Source: Chloroflexota bacterium (GTDB lineage Bacteria; Chloroflexota; Anaerolineae; Aggregatilineales; Phototrophicaceae). Taken from it: a stretch of 64,000 nt of DNA. The number at the start of each line of letters is the position of its first letter. Position 1 is the first letter of the stretch. The translations under genes were made by a program, and so were the position numbers. Positions 34,932 through 44,263 of this stretch are shown here, in pieces. The DNA lies in the NCBI GenBank assembly GCA_026708115.1, contig JAPOVL010000019.1, positions 1 to 64,000 on the forward strand, in the 5' to 3' direction. The notes beneath the pieces were generated by a model. The model was not told the DNA's origin. It was given only the letters and a program-made list of their open reading frames with translations, and did not search any database.

Positions 34932-35907
34932 GTCACCGTGGCAGGCCGCCGCCGATGCCATCAAGGCCGCCAGGACGATTCTCGCGATTTCGCACATCGC
35001 CCCCGACGGCGATGCCGTAGGTTCACTATTGGGAATCAGTGAAACGATGCGCGCCTTGGGCAAAGATGTCACAGCCGTCATCGACGACGGTGTGCCCCCC
35101 GAGCTCATGTTTGTGCCGCAAAGCGGGACAATTCTGTCCAGCATTGACGCCGGGGAATTCGACTTGATGATCACGGTAGATTCCAGCGACCTCGAAAGAA
35201 TCGGCGTCGCCGGCGCATACGGCATGGCAAACAGCAGAATAGTCATTAATTTGGATCATCACCCCACGAATACGCGCTATGGCAACATCAATCTAATCGT
35301 GCCCCATGCGGTGGCTGCCGCGGAGATTGTCTTTGATCTGGTTGCCTACATTGGATGCCAATTGACCGAATCGGCCGCCTATGCCCTGCTGACCGGATTG
35401 GTCACCGACACGCAGGGATTTCGCATCAGCGCCACCAACGACCGCACCTTAGAGATCGCGCGGGCGCTGATGCAACGCGGGACGCCTCTTGCACAGATCA
35501 TGGCACAGACGCTCAACCGGCGACCTTACCAAGAGGTAGTCTTGTGGAAGCTGGTTTTCCCCTCAGTCGCAATTAGCGATGGCCTGATCCATGCCGCGAT
35601 AACACGAGACAATATCTCTCAAGCCGGTTTAGATGCCATGACAGACGGTGGCTTGGTCAGCCACTTGGTCAATGTCGATCAGGCGAAAATATCGATCGTG
35701 TTCAAGGAGTTGCCAGACAACCAGGTTGAAGTCGGCTTCCGCTCCAAACCCGGCTACGATGTGGCGAGCCTGGCAGTGCAACTCGGCGGCGGCGGGCATC
35801 GGCAGGCTTCCGGCTGCACGATGGACGGAACCTTGGCGCAGGTGCGCAGCGCTGTCCTGCCCCTGGCTCAGCAGGTCATCAGCGCAGGGGATTCGGGACT
35901 TGAGTGA
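34918..35907 (+). CDS. nrnA: DHH-family oligoribonuclease / pAp phosphatase
   Basis: A 329-residue NrnA-like enzyme that degrades short RNA oligomers and dephosphorylates 3'-phosphoadenosine 5'-phosphate. The DHH domain has SHIAPDGDAVGS (about 26-37), the DSSDLERIG stretch, LDHHPTN near 112-118, and LLTGLVTDTQGF. The DHHA1 domain ends with GGGGHRQASGCTM. The metal-binding Asp and His residues are intact. It overlaps rbfA by 14 bases and truB by 8. The pAp-clearing activity would suit the presence of a PAPS-dependent sulfotransferase at 49193-49975, which makes pAp; that link is an inference. Confidence 0.93.
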   Translation: MRTIESPWQAAADAIKAARTILAISHIAPDGDAVGSLLGISETMRALGKDVTAVIDDGVPPELMFVPQSGTILSSIDAGEFDLMITVDSSDLERIGVAGAYGMANSRIVINLDHHPTNTRYGNINLIVPHAVAAAEIVFDLVAYIGCQLTESAAYALLTGLVTDTQGFRISATNDRTLEIARALMQRGTPLAQIMAQTLNRRPYQEVVLWKLVFPSVAISDGLIHAAITRDNISQAGLDAMTDGGLVSHLVNVDQAKISIVFKELPDNQVEVGFRSKPGYDVASLAVQLGGGGHRQASGCTMDGTLAQVRSAVLPLAQQVISAGDSGLE

Positions 35908-36802
35908 AATTGATCATTCAGGTTTTCTCAATGTCGACAAGCCGCTTCACTACACCAGCCACGATGTTGTTGCCCTGGTTCGGCGGCGCTACCGAGAACT
36001 GACTGGGGCGAAAAAGGTCGGCCACGCCGGTACGCTCGATCCCCTGGCGAGCGGCGTCTTGATCCTCTGCCTGGGCAAGGCGACTCGCTTGAGCGAATAC
36101 ATCATGCCGGGCCGCAAGTCTTACCGCGCCAGCGTCATACTCGGACGAACCAGTTCCACCTACGACAGCGGCGGCGAACTCAGCGAGCGCCAGGCCGAAA
36201 CCGCAAGCATAGATCTTGCCGATATCAGAAAAGCGATCACTCCATTCATCGGCGAGATACTGCAAGTGCCGCCCATGTACAGCGCGATTAAAGTCAAAGG
36301 GCGCAAGCTCTATGAACTGGCGCGCCAGGGGCAGTCGATCGAAGTCGAGCCTAGACCTGTGCGCATTGACAGCATCAACATATTACACTGGAATGACCCG
36401 CTGCTTGAACTCGACGTGATATGCAGCGCCGGCACTTATATTCGCAGCCTGGCTCACGACTTGGGTCAAGCGCTAGGAGTTGGCGCATATCTCTCCGGCT
36501 TGCAACGTCGTGCCAGCGGGCAGTTTGCGCTTGGCGACAGTGTGGCGCTCGAAACCCTGCTGGACGAAGAAGACTGGTGGCGGCACATCATTCCGCCGCA
36601 TGTCGCGCTGGCGGATCAAACTTGTGTGACGCTGTCAAAAGACGAACTGTCGAGAATCCAAAATGGGCGAACGATCGCTCGTCGCCCCGGTTTGGACGCC
36701 GAGCGCGTATTTGCCTTCACCTGCGACAAGCGACTTGCCGCGGTCCTGGTCCCCCAAGACGCGCATTGGAAACCGCATAAAGTATTTCTCGACCAAAGTT
36801 GA
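35900..36802 (+). CDS. truB: tRNA pseudouridine(55) synthase
   Basis: Makes pseudouridine 55 in the T loop of tRNAs. The 300-residue protein begins at TTG (35900), supported by AGGGG about 9 bases upstream and by the family-typical opening GFLNVDKPLHYTSHDVV. The catalytic Asp47 lies in GHAGTLDPLASGVL. QVPPMYSAIKVKGRKLYELARQG and the CSAGTYIRSLAHDLG motif are conserved, and a short PUA-like C-terminal domain follows. It overlaps nrnA by eight bases. The stop codon is part of the promoter assigned to ribF. Confidence 0.95.
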   Translation: MSEIDHSGFLNVDKPLHYTSHDVVALVRRRYRELTGAKKVGHAGTLDPLASGVLILCLGKATRLSEYIMPGRKSYRASVILGRTSSTYDSGGELSERQAETASIDLADIRKAITPFIGEILQVPPMYSAIKVKGRKLYELARQGQSIEVEPRPVRIDSINILHWNDPLLELDVICSAGTYIRSLAHDLGQALGVGAYLSGLQRRASGQFALGDSVALETLLDEEDWWRHIIPPHVALADQTCVTLSKDELSRIQNGRTIARRPGLDAERVFAFTCDKRLAAVLVPQDAHWKPHKVFLDQS

Positions 36803-36808
36803 TACAAT
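36800..36808 (+). promoter_or_regulatory. extended -10 promoter for ribF
   Basis: TGATACAAT overlaps the truB stop (TGA 36800-36802) and is identical to the birA promoter nonamer at 1427-1435. It would give ribF a leader of about 130 nt that contains a hairpin (GCCAGG/CCTGGC). I see no FMN-riboswitch consensus in that leader. Confidence 0.5.
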
Positions 36809-36946
36809 TGGCCGAGAATGACCGGTCTTGATTTTCGCTAAACAGGGCGTTTCGCGCGCAGATAGCAGGTCCCACATCCCAGACGCCAGGCATTCCTGGC
36901 TCAGGGGACGCGATATGGGATTTCAAGGCCAGACTTGGAAGAGCCG

Positions 36947-37885
36947 ATGCTCCATTTGCGCCATCTCGGCGAAGCTCAGATCGAAACTGAATCCGTCGTG
37001 ACCATCGGTGTCTTTGACGGCGTACACCTCGGACACCGGACAATGGTCAGGCGATTGGTCGAGGAGGCTCAATCCAGCAATCGACTTGCGGTGGTCTTGA
37101 GCTTTCACCCGCATCCGGACAAGGTATTGGGTGAAGTCGATGCCCGCTACTACCTGAGCACGCCAGAACAGCGCGCGAAACTACTGATAGCGCTCGGCGT
37201 TGATGTTGTTATCACCCACCCTTTCGACGAAGAGATAAGACAGATTCGGGCTGAGCAATTCGTAGATCAACTTGTCAAGCATTTGCGCTTGAAAGAGTTG
37301 TGGGTGGGCTCGGATTTCGCCTTGGGTTATGAACGGGAAGGCACAGTCGAGTTTCTTCGCCAGCGAGGTAAACGCGACGGATTCAGTGTGACGGCTATTG
37401 AACTGATTATGAGCGAAGCCGGTGATGATTCCATTCATAGCTCACAGCTGCGGGATCTAGTACGACAGGGAGAGATGCGCCAAGCGAAAGGCATGCTGGG
37501 CCGCGCCTATTCGGTCGAAGGTAAAGTGATTCATGGACAACAGCGTGGTCGAAAGATTGGCATTCCAACCGCCAACCTTGAAGTTTGGGAAGAGCAAATC
37601 ATCCCGCCCAACGGCGTCTATGCGGGGCTGGCCAGATTAGGCCAGGAAACGCGAATGGCCGCCACCAATATCGGAATGCGTCCCACCTTTGGCGGAGACA
37701 AGCTGTCAATTGAGGCGCACCTGTTAGATTTCGACCGTGACATTTATGGCGCTTCCATTGAGCTGTCATTTGAAGCGCGCCTGCGCCCGGAGCGAAAATT
37801 CAACGGCTTGGACGAATTGCTGACACAAATCAAGTTGGATATTGAACAGGCCAAAGCTGTGTTAGGTAAAGTTCAGCCCGACTGA
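36947..37885 (+). CDS. ribF: bifunctional riboflavin kinase / FAD synthetase
   Basis: Makes FMN and FAD from riboflavin. From the ATG at 36947 the protein has 312 residues. The N-terminal adenylyltransferase domain shows TIGVFDGVHLGHRTMV and VVLSFHPHPDKVLG. The C-terminal kinase domain shows the V-x-G-x(8)-G-x(3)-G-I-P-T-A-N pattern (VEGKVIHGQQRGRKIGIPTANLEV), NGVYAG, TNIGMRPTFGG and the EAHLLDFDRDIYG end. I prefer the ATG because GGA lies 7 bases upstream; a TTG four codons earlier is possible. Its last 13 bases overlap the end of era on the other strand. It is the last gene of the run begun by nusA, perhaps with its own promoter. Confidence 0.95.
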   Translation: MLHLRHLGEAQIETESVVTIGVFDGVHLGHRTMVRRLVEEAQSSNRLAVVLSFHPHPDKVLGEVDARYYLSTPEQRAKLLIALGVDVVITHPFDEEIRQIRAEQFVDQLVKHLRLKELWVGSDFALGYEREGTVEFLRQRGKRDGFSVTAIELIMSEAGDDSIHSSQLRDLVRQGEMRQAKGMLGRAYSVEGKVIHGQQRGRKIGIPTANLEVWEEQIIPPNGVYAGLARLGQETRMAATNIGMRPTFGGDKLSIEAHLLDFDRDIYGASIELSFEARLRPERKFNGLDELLTQIKLDIEQAKAVLGKVQPD

Positions 37886-38817
37886 CCCTTCTTGCCCTTT
37901 GACAGGACGTACCCAACGCGCTTCATAAATTGCTCATTGCTGCGCCAATTCTTCAATACCTTCACGCGCGTTTCGAGATGGACATGCCTTTCCAGCAGGC
38001 GCTCGAGCTCCGCGCGCGCGTCTATGCCAATGCGCTTGATCATCTTGCCGCGCTTGCCGATGACGATGCCCTTTTGCGATTCCCTTTCGACATAGACGAC
38101 GGCGTCGATGATATTGATATCGTTCTTCTCCCTGAACCGGCTGATTTCCACCGCAACCGTGTAGGGAATCTCGTCACTGGTCAATTCGATGATTTTTTCG
38201 CGGATGATTTCGGCGGCCAGAAAGCGCAAATTGCTTTCGCTGACCTGATCCGCGGGATAATAGCGCGGTCCCAGGGGCAGCAAAGGTATCAAGCCGTCAA
38301 TCAGGTTGCGGACGCCGGTCCCGTTGCTGGCGCTAGTCTCGAATACATGATCATATGGAATCATTGCCAGATGCTCACAGCGCTCGTAATCGTCGCCGAC
38401 CAAGTCAATCTTGTTGAGGACAAGTACTTTGCGCGAGCCCGCCGCGCGCTTGATCGCGTCGGCAATGACTATGTCTTCCGCACGCGGCGCCTGCGAAACA
38501 TCAAGGATCCACAGTATGACATCGGCGTCATAAAGCGCGTCGCGAGCGACTTTTACCATGTAGTCGCCTAATCGCGTGCGCGGATCGTGAATGCCCGGCG
38601 TATCGACGAACAAGATCTGCGCGTCATCCCGCGTATGGATGCCCAGTTGCCGCTGGCGGGTGGTCTGTGGCTTGCTGGTAACAATGGCGATCTTTTGCCC
38701 AAGTATGGCGTTGATCAGCGTGGATTTGCCCACATTCGGGCGTCCGACGACAGCCACCAAGCCGGAACGGTGATCATCGCTCCAATCATCGCTGAAGATC
38801 GAGTCCAGTTCATCCAC
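37873..38817 (-). CDS. era: GTPase Era
   Basis: A 314-residue GTPase that binds the 3' end of 16S rRNA in 30S assembly. The G domain has G1 GRPNVGKST, SKPQTTRQRQLGI (G2 region), DTPGIHDP and NKID. The C-terminal KH domain has the hallmark IGKRGKMIKRIGIDARAELERLLERHVHLETRVKVLKNWR. A short acidic N-terminal extension (DELDSIFSDDWSDDHR) precedes the G domain. It lies last in a minus-strand group with two small genes, overlapping the upstream one by 8 bases, and meets ribF tail to tail with a 13-base overlap. Confidence 0.96.
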   Translation of the reverse strand: MDELDSIFSDDWSDDHRSGLVAVVGRPNVGKSTLINAILGQKIAIVTSKPQTTRQRQLGIHTRDDAQILFVDTPGIHDPRTRLGDYMVKVARDALYDADVILWILDVSQAPRAEDIVIADAIKRAAGSRKVLVLNKIDLVGDDYERCEHLAMIPYDHVFETSASNGTGVRNLIDGLIPLLPLGPRYYPADQVSESNLRFLAAEIIREKIIELTSDEIPYTVAVEISRFREKNDINIIDAVVYVERESQKGIVIGKRGKMIKRIGIDARAELERLLERHVHLETRVKVLKNWRSNEQFMKRVGYVLSKGKKGQSG

Positions 38818-39310
38818 GACTCAGCCAATCACCCAAGCTGGGGAAGCGAGGCAAGTGCTGTAGAAGTCGTTCCGGGAATTCACTGTCGCTCTCGATAAGC
38901 GCCGAGAGCCTCGCGACCGGCTCTCGATCCCCGGGCGCTCGATAGACAAAAACGTCGTAGGGACTGTCGAAATCCAACTGCTTGAGCGGGACCATCTCGT
39001 CGGCGCCGTCACTGCGAAAGCCCAGAACGTCCGAGCGCGGATAAAGATGGCTGCTCTCCATTAAGAAGCCCCAAGCCGCCTCGCCCGTCATCGTTTGGCC
39101 ATAATCCAAAACGACCAGATCTGGCACGATGGACCACTGCGGTTTGAATAAATAGGGGATCCCGTAGCGTAGAGCGATCTCGCCCTGAACAATGATCTCT
39201 GCTTGCGGCAGCGCGCTCGACGACAGGAAGAAAAACCCGTCGACGCGCGAGACTGTTCCGCTTAGCAATTCATTGATGGGTTCTCGCTGAGGGATCGGAT
39301 TGACGGGCAT
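38810..39310 (-). CDS. conserved-looking soluble protein, unknown
   Basis: 166 residues with no membrane helix and no family that I recognise. It has a mixed pattern with a hydrophobic strand (VDGFFFLSSSALPQAEIIVQGEIALRYGIPYLF) and a Trp-containing middle (PQWSIVPDLVVLDYGQ). The end is acidic and the last residues (LGDWLSRG) overlap the start of era by 8 bases, so translation of the two is coupled. Nine bases separate it from the small membrane-protein gene upstream. Co-expression with era might suggest a ribosome or membrane link, but the sequence gives no direct clue. Confidence 0.7.
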   Translation of the reverse strand: MPVNPIPQREPINELLSGTVSRVDGFFFLSSSALPQAEIIVQGEIALRYGIPYLFKPQWSIVPDLVVLDYGQTMTGEAAWGFLMESSHLYPRSDVLGFRSDGADEMVPLKQLDFDSPYDVFVYRAPGDREPVARLSALIESDSEFPERLLQHLPRFPSLGDWLSRG

Positions 39311-39318
39311 CTCGCGCG

Positions 39319-39603
39319 CTAGTGATGTTCGGGTTCGGCGGGAACGTTGATATCGTCGAAGCGTTCAAAGGGACGCACCCAGCCCAGCCAGAAACCGATG
39401 GCAATGGCCAGTAACAATAGGCCGCTGACCAGCAGCAAACCCAGCGTATGCGTCGATTCGGCATCGAGATCGCCCCCATAGATGACGCCAACCATCGCCG
39501 CAACCATCATCATCGCCATCCCTAACCCGCCGACCATCGCCAAACAGTAAAGGGTGAACTTGCTCGGTTGCCGCGTCAAACTGCTACCCTGTTCTTCTTT
39601 CAC
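39319..39603 (-). CDS. small two-helix membrane protein, unknown
   Basis: 94 residues beginning at GTG. There are two membrane helices, about 17-42 (LYCLAMVGGLGMAMMMVAAMVGVIYG) and 53-76 (GLLLVSGLLLLAIAIGFWLGW), joined by a short polar loop, and a C-terminal tail ending in PAEPEHH. I do not recognise a family. It is first in the minus-strand group that leads to era. The promoter is not clear; the divergent gene at 39691 has an extended -10 in the same 90-bp gap. Confidence 0.65.
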   Translation of the reverse strand: MKEEQGSSLTRQPSKFTLYCLAMVGGLGMAMMMVAAMVGVIYGGDLDAESTHTLGLLLVSGLLLLAIAIGFWLGWVRPFERFDDINVPAEPEHH

Positions 39604-39622
39604 TCGAATATCGCCTTATGTA

Positions 39623-39631
39623 TGCTAAAAT
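39623..39631 (+). promoter_or_regulatory. extended -10 promoter for the histidine phosphatase gene
   Basis: TGCTAAAAT (TG 39623-39624, TAAAAT 39626-39631) lies 60 bp before the ATG at 39691. The same nonamer is found at 54439-54447 before the histidine kinase. Confidence 0.5.
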
Positions 39632-39690
39632 TCGAATCTTGATTGCATTTTGCCCCTAGCCCCTGCATCCGTCAAGTCTGGGAGGACAGG

Positions 39691-40296
39691 ATGAGCGTCG
39701 AAAAAGTCCTGCTGATTCGTCATGGCGAAACGGATTTCAATCGCGAACGCCGGCTGCAAGGCGTCATGCAGATACCGCTGAATGAACGCGGACGCAATCA
39801 AGCCCATTCCGTCGCGCGCTATCTGAAGGGCCTCTCAATTGATGCGCTTTACACCAGTCCCATCCTGCGAGCGCATGAGACTGCGGAGATAATCGGGAAT
39901 TGTATCGGCTTGCCGCCCCACAGCGACGAACGCCTGCGTGAAATCGAATTTGGCCTATTCGAAGGACTCACTTTCGGGGAGGTCGAGGACCTCTTCCCCG
40001 CGGCGCATCACAATTGGAGCACGGGCTACCTGGCTTTTAAAGCGCCAGAGGGCGAATCCCGCCACGATGTCCAGCGGCGGATGCGCGCTGCCTGGGACGA
40101 TCTGACGGCGAATGCGGATCACAAGACGATTGCGCTGGTGTCCCATGGCTCGGCGATCGCCATCTTCCTCGGTTCAATGTATGCCATCCTGCCAGATACA
40201 TCCATCAAGAATACCTCTATAACAACCTTGAAACGTCGAGAAGAGATCTGGGAAATCCTTGGCTACGCGGAACTGCCGCACTGGGACGAATCATAG
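39691..40296 (+). CDS. histidine phosphatase family protein
   Basis: A 201-residue member of the phosphoglycerate mutase-like superfamily. The phosphohistidine motif LLIRHGETDFN is at the N-terminus, followed by RRLQGVMQIPLNERGRNQA, YTSPILRAHETAEII, the acid LREIEFGLFEGLTFGEV, and the second histidine in LVSHGSAIAIFL. These features fit cofactor-independent phosphatases such as GpmB/CobC/PhoE-like enzymes; the substrate cannot be named. I start at the ATG with GGGAGGAC eight bases upstream. A longer frame reaching 39643 has no such site. It stands alone between divergent small genes and malate dehydrogenase. Confidence 0.9.
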   Translation: MSVEKVLLIRHGETDFNRERRLQGVMQIPLNERGRNQAHSVARYLKGLSIDALYTSPILRAHETAEIIGNCIGLPPHSDERLREIEFGLFEGLTFGEVEDLFPAAHHNWSTGYLAFKAPEGESRHDVQRRMRAAWDDLTANADHKTIALVSHGSAIAIFLGSMYAILPDTSIKNTSITTLKRREEIWEILGYAELPHWDES

Positions 40297-40368
40297 ATGA
40301 AATAGAGCCGCGTTTCCGCTACAATTGCCGCGTTTGATCTTGACTCGATACTTGGAGGATTCGACGGC

Positions 40369-41355
40369 ATGACGACACCCATCCGCGTAGCGGTGACCGG
40401 CGGAGCCGGGCAAATTGCCTACAGCCTGCTCTTTCGTATTGGCAACGGCGAAGTGTTCGGCGCGGAGCAACCAGTTATCCTGCAAATCCTCGAGATTCCA
40501 CCGGCGATGCAAGCGCTTCAAGGCGTCGTCATGGAACTGGAGGACAGCGCGCAATCCTTGCTACAGGACATCGTAATCTCTGACGATCCTGCTGTGGCCT
40601 TCAAAGATGCTAATTGGGCGATCCTGGTCGGCGGCAGGCCACGTGGTTCAGGCATGGAACGGGGCGACCTCATCGCCGCGAATGGCCCGATCTTCGTCGC
40701 CCAAGGCAAAGCCATTAACGATCATGCCGCTGACGATATCCGCGTGCTTGTCGTCGCCAATCCCTGCAATTCCAATTGTCTGGTTGCCAAAGCCAACGCG
40801 CCCGATATCCCGGCCGACAGATGGTTCGCCATGACGCGCCTTGACGAAAACCGCGCCAAGTCGCAGTTGGCGCAAAAGGCCGGCGCCCTGGTATCGGATG
40901 TCAGACGACTGGCCATCTGGGGCAACCACAGCAGTACGCAATTCCCTAACTTTGAACATGCCACCATCAATGGTCAGCCCGCCGAAGCGGTCATCAGCGA
41001 CCGTGGGTGGCTGGAAAAGGACTTTATGAGCACTGTGCAAAAGCGCGGCGCCGTGGTCATCAACGCGCGCGGCAAGAGTTCCGCCGCCAGCGCGGCCAAT
41101 GCCGCGCTCGATACGATCCGCAGCCTGATCAATCCAACAGCCGAAGGGGACTGGTTCAGCGCGGCCATTCCCAGCGAAGGCAATCCTTACGGCCTTGCGG
41201 ACGGGCTTATCTACTCTTTCCCATTGCGAAGCGACGGCATGGGACGCGTCGAACCTGTACGTGGCCTGGACCTGAGCGCCTATGCCTCAGGGAAAATCCG
41301 GGAGACAGAAGAAGAATTAAAGAGCGAGCGCGAGGCGATCAGCGACCTGCTCTAG
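40369..41355 (+). CDS. mdh: malate dehydrogenase (cytosolic/type 2)
   Basis: Interconverts malate and oxaloacetate with NAD(H). The 328-residue protein has the Rossmann start [18 protein letters not shown], the [17 protein letters not shown] loop (substrate Arg), [22 protein letters not shown] (Asp/Arg) and the catalytic His in [13 protein letters not shown]. These place it in the cytosolic, dimer-type malate dehydrogenases, unlike the lactate-dehydrogenase-like tetrameric enzyme known from Chloroflexus. The usual GARPR reads GGRPR here. CTTGGAGGA before the ATG is a strong ribosome binding site. TACAAT at 40320-40325 may be its -10. Confidence 0.95.
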   Translation: MTTPIRVAVTGGAGQIAYSLLFRIGNGEVFGAEQPVILQILEIPPAMQALQGVVMELEDSAQSLLQDIVISDDPAVAFKDANWAILVGGRPRGSGMERGDLIAANGPIFVAQGKAINDHAADDIRVLVVANPCNSNCLVAKANAPDIPADRWFAMTRLDENRAKSQLAQKAGALVSDVRRLAIWGNHSSTQFPNFEHATINGQPAEAVISDRGWLEKDFMSTVQKRGAVVINARGKSSAASAANAALDTIRSLINPTAEGDWFSAAIPSEGNPYGLADGLIYSFPLRSDGMGRVEPVRGLDLSAYASGKIRETEEELKSEREAISDLL

Positions 41356-41415
41356 CTTGCCTCCGCGACAATCGCTGAAGTTGCGGCGACTTCCCTGGCG
41401 CGGGGCCACGAGGAC

Positions 41416-41661
41416 CTAGCTGGATTCATCATTCTTGATTTTCTCCGCCGAGGTCTGCACATATGCAGGCTCCTCTGGTATAACCGCTGCCAGAATGATA
41501 TAGAGCACCACGCCAGGTCCGCCCGCGATGGCAAATAGCACCCAAATGATTCGGACGATCGTCGGATCGACCGCCAGGTAATCCGCAATGCCGCCGCAGA
41601 CGCCGGCAATGCGGCGATCGGCTCGAGAACGATAGAGTCGCTTCTTCATATTGATGTTCAT
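41416..41661 (-). CDS. PspC domain membrane protein
   Basis: 81 residues comprising a single PspC domain: KRLYRSRADRRIAGVCGGIADYL with the conserved GVCGG, then VDPTIVRIIWVLFAI, and one helix GPGVVLYIILAAVIPEEP. PspC in enterics is a membrane sensor that binds the transcriptional co-activator PspB/PspA in envelope stress. Stand-alone PspC proteins of this size are common in many phyla and their roles are less clear. A second ATG four codons later is an alternative start. No other psp gene is near. Confidence 0.9.
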   Translation of the reverse strand: MNINMKKRLYRSRADRRIAGVCGGIADYLAVDPTIVRIIWVLFAIAGGPGVVLYIILAAVIPEEPAYVQTSAEKIKNDESS

Positions 41662-41791
41662 AGGGGTCGTTATCCCAATCGCCTTTTATCAATTACGCGC
41701 GCAGATTGCCCTGCGCATTCGACCGAAAATCTGTTGCCGCTGTTATGCCTGTATACGCAGGAGCGCCGGCGCGGTTGCGGGCGCCCGTATG

Positions 41792-43150
41792 CTATTCCGT
41801 CAATACGCGCATGCGAAAGGGGCTGTTGCCGATACCAGGGAAAACGCGCAAGACACCCCAAAAGGCGCGAATGCCTATCCACAAGACTGTCACCAGCCAA
41901 ACGCCGGTGAAATCCGCAGGAACAGCAGTGGCGACGACCTGTAAGGCCAACAACCCACAAACTGTTGCCATCAGCATCGCATTTCTCAAAAAGCCATAAT
42001 CGCTCGTCCCCCAATGGATGCCGTCGGTGATGAAGGCCAGCGCGTTTAGCGGCTGTGAAAGCGCAGCCACAATCCAGGCCGCCGCAAAAACAGCGGCCGT
42101 GTCATCTGGAACCATGCTGCCGGCAACCAGCGGCGTGGCAAGCAGCATCAGGATCATCAACAGGATGCCCGTTGCCAGACTCCAAGCGGTCGTGGATAGC
42201 GCCACGCGTTTGGCACTGCGCATCTGTCCGGAACCGAAAAAATAGCCGATCAAACTCTGCGCGGTAGTCGCGAAGGCTTCCAATACCAAGGCCGTGAAGA
42301 ACCAGAATTGGCGAATGACTTGATGAGCAGCGCCAGCCTCCGCGCCCATCTGCGTGGCGACGCGCGTCGCGACCAAGGTGAACAAGGTCAGCGATCCTGT
42401 GCGAATGAACAGGTCGCGGCCCACCCGCATCAGTTTGATGCCGTCCCGCAGTCTAAAATCTTGAGTCAGACCGATTTTACGGCGTATTGCCCCCAGCATC
42501 CAAAAAGCGCCCAGCCATTGACTGATCGAACTTGCCAATGCAGCCCCGCCGACGCCAAGCGCGGGCAGGAATGCCCAGCCAAATATGAGTGCATAGTCCA
42601 GCAGAATGTTGATAATGTTGATGCCCAGCGCGATCCACAAGGGCGTCTTCATGTCCTGGACGCCGCGCAGCGCGCCAAAGCCGACAATGGTGACAACCAC
42701 CGCTGGCGCGCCGATCAGCCGCAGCCGTATATATTCGCTCGCGAGTTCAAGGACTTCGCCCTCGGCCCCCAACAAGCGCGAAGCGACCTCCGCGGCCGGG
42801 ATCAAGAGCGCGCTAAGAGCCAAGCTGACAATCGCGCCCAAGGTCAAGGTCAAACTCACGGATCGGACTGCCCCGTCGAGGTCGCGCTTGCCAAAAGCCT
42901 GCGCGACCTCGGTTTGCGTGGCGATACCCAAGAATCCGAAAATCCAAAACAGGGATGTCAGCGCGCCAGTGCCGACTGTCAAGGAGGCCAGTGGCGTACT
43001 GCCTAGCTGCGCCACAAATCCAGTATCGACGAGTCCAGTCACTGGCTCGGCGATCAAAGACAGCAAGATGGGAAGCGAAAGGTACAGGATCGTGCGATTG
43101 GGCTGAATCAAGAAGTGGCTGTTTCGCGCCTTGGCGCTTGATCGCATCAT
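41792..43150 (-). CDS. MATE family efflux transporter (DinF-like)
   Basis: 452 residues with twelve membrane helices in two six-helix halves. Helix 1 contains LSLPILLSLIAEPVTGLVDTGFVAQLG, with the Glu and Asp typical of DinF-type MATE proteins, and AQAFGKRD follows helix 2. These proteins export cationic drugs or metabolites in exchange for Na+ or H+. The start is one of two consecutive ATG codons. It lies 127 bp downstream of fmt on the same strand and may share its transcript. Substrate is unknown. Confidence 0.93.
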   Translation of the reverse strand: MMRSSAKARNSHFLIQPNRTILYLSLPILLSLIAEPVTGLVDTGFVAQLGSTPLASLTVGTGALTSLFWIFGFLGIATQTEVAQAFGKRDLDGAVRSVSLTLTLGAIVSLALSALLIPAAEVASRLLGAEGEVLELASEYIRLRLIGAPAVVVTIVGFGALRGVQDMKTPLWIALGINIINILLDYALIFGWAFLPALGVGGAALASSISQWLGAFWMLGAIRRKIGLTQDFRLRDGIKLMRVGRDLFIRTGSLTLFTLVATRVATQMGAEAGAAHQVIRQFWFFTALVLEAFATTAQSLIGYFFGSGQMRSAKRVALSTTAWSLATGILLMILMLLATPLVAGSMVPDDTAAVFAAAWIVAALSQPLNALAFITDGIHWGTSDYGFLRNAMLMATVCGLLALQVVATAVPADFTGVWLVTVLWIGIRAFWGVLRVFPGIGNSPFRMRVLTE

Positions 43151-43277
43151 GGACTAGTGTTCAGCTTCCTGCCGGCTTGATGCCACCGGGACTTGTCCGC
43201 GCTGCCTACGGAACTTGGCGAGCGAGTCGCAGCAAAGCAAATCCGCCCAACTCCGGCGAAAACCGCCCTGCCGGGGG

Positions 43278-44198
43278 TCACGCCAAGATAGCGCCCGGAA
43301 AATCCCCGTGTCCGTTGACAAAATCCGCGATTGACAAGCGTTTTTTCCCCGCCAGTTGCACTTCGGTAGGGAAAAACAGTCCCGCGCCCGTACCGATTGC
43401 AATCCCCTTTTCGTGCTCTAGGACTAAACCCGGACTGGCTAGCCCCGCGCCTGCGTAGCCGGCGTGGATCTTTAGCGGCGCGCCGTTCCAGGTCGTGAAG
43501 CTGCCGGGCCATGGCGTAAAGGCGCGTATCGTTCGTTCGAGTTCCGCCGCCGCGCCTGTCCAATCCAACCGACCTTCTTCTTTCTTGATCGCCGGCGCGT
43601 AGGTCGCGCGGTCTTCTTCTTGCGGCGCCGGCGAGACAGTTCCGTCCAAGAAATCCGGCAACGCCTGGACCAGGAGCTCCGCGCCAAGTCGGGCGAGCTT
43701 GTCATGCAGGCTCTGGCCAGTTTCGCCCGTCGCGATCGGCGCCAAACGCTGCGCGATCACGGGACCGGTATCCAGGCCGGCATCCATCATCATCAACGTG
43801 ACACCCGTCTCCTGATCGCCCGCGCGTATCGCCGCCTGAATGGGCGCGGCGCCACGCCAACGAGGCAGCAGCGACGCGTGTACGTTAATTGATGCGATTC
43901 GCGGCACGTCCAATAGAACCTGCGGAAGAATTTGCCCGAAGGCGACAACCACAAACAAGTCCGCGCGCATGCCCTGCAAAGCCGAAATTGACTCGTCGCT
44001 GCGAATGCGCTCCGGCTGCAGCAAGGGAATGCCGGCCGTAAGCGCCGCTCTTTTGACCGGCGACGGCCGCAGCCGGCGCCGTCTGCCTGATGGGCGATCC
44101 GGCTGCGTTACGACAGCAACGACCGCATGTGAATCTAGGAGCGCGGCCAAGCTGGGCAGCGCGAACTCGGGCGTCCCCATAAACACGATTCGTGCCAT
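43278..44198 (-). CDS. fmt: methionyl-tRNA formyltransferase
   Basis: Formylates the initiator Met-tRNA with 10-formyl-tetrahydrofolate. 306 residues, the normal length. It shows ARIVFMGTPEFALPSL at the start, the catalytic region NVHASLLPRWRGAAPIQAAI (Asn/His), GVTLMMMDAGLDTGPV with Asp, and the C-terminal domain including RAFTPWPGSF. I begin at the ATG encoding MARIVFMG because all homologues start there; a frame 16 codons longer adds no conserved residues. It is divergent from recJ with a 65-bp gap. The def gene that often neighbours fmt is not present. Confidence 0.95.
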   Translation of the reverse strand: MARIVFMGTPEFALPSLAALLDSHAVVAVVTQPDRPSGRRRRLRPSPVKRAALTAGIPLLQPERIRSDESISALQGMRADLFVVVAFGQILPQVLLDVPRIASINVHASLLPRWRGAAPIQAAIRAGDQETGVTLMMMDAGLDTGPVIAQRLAPIATGETGQSLHDKLARLGAELLVQALPDFLDGTVSPAPQEEDRATYAPAIKKEEGRLDWTGAAAELERTIRAFTPWPGSFTTWNGAPLKIHAGYAGAGLASPGLVLEHEKGIAIGTGAGLFFPTEVQLAGKKRLSIADFVNGHGDFPGAILA

Positions 44199-44263
44199 AA
44201 GCTGGCTTGTACCCTGCATCTGCGAATGGTAGTATCGCTTTGTCATTTTATGAGATTATTCAT

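Noticed and set aside
36809..36946. FMN riboswitch before ribF
   Set aside because: The leader has a hairpin but none of the conserved FMN-aptamer segments.
37930..38571. Plus-strand 213-codon frame over era
   Set aside because: Antisense of the conserved Era G and KH domains.
42308..43006. Plus-strand 232-codon frame over the MATE gene
   Set aside because: Antisense shadow; composition is Gln/Arg/Asp-rich and there is no start signal.
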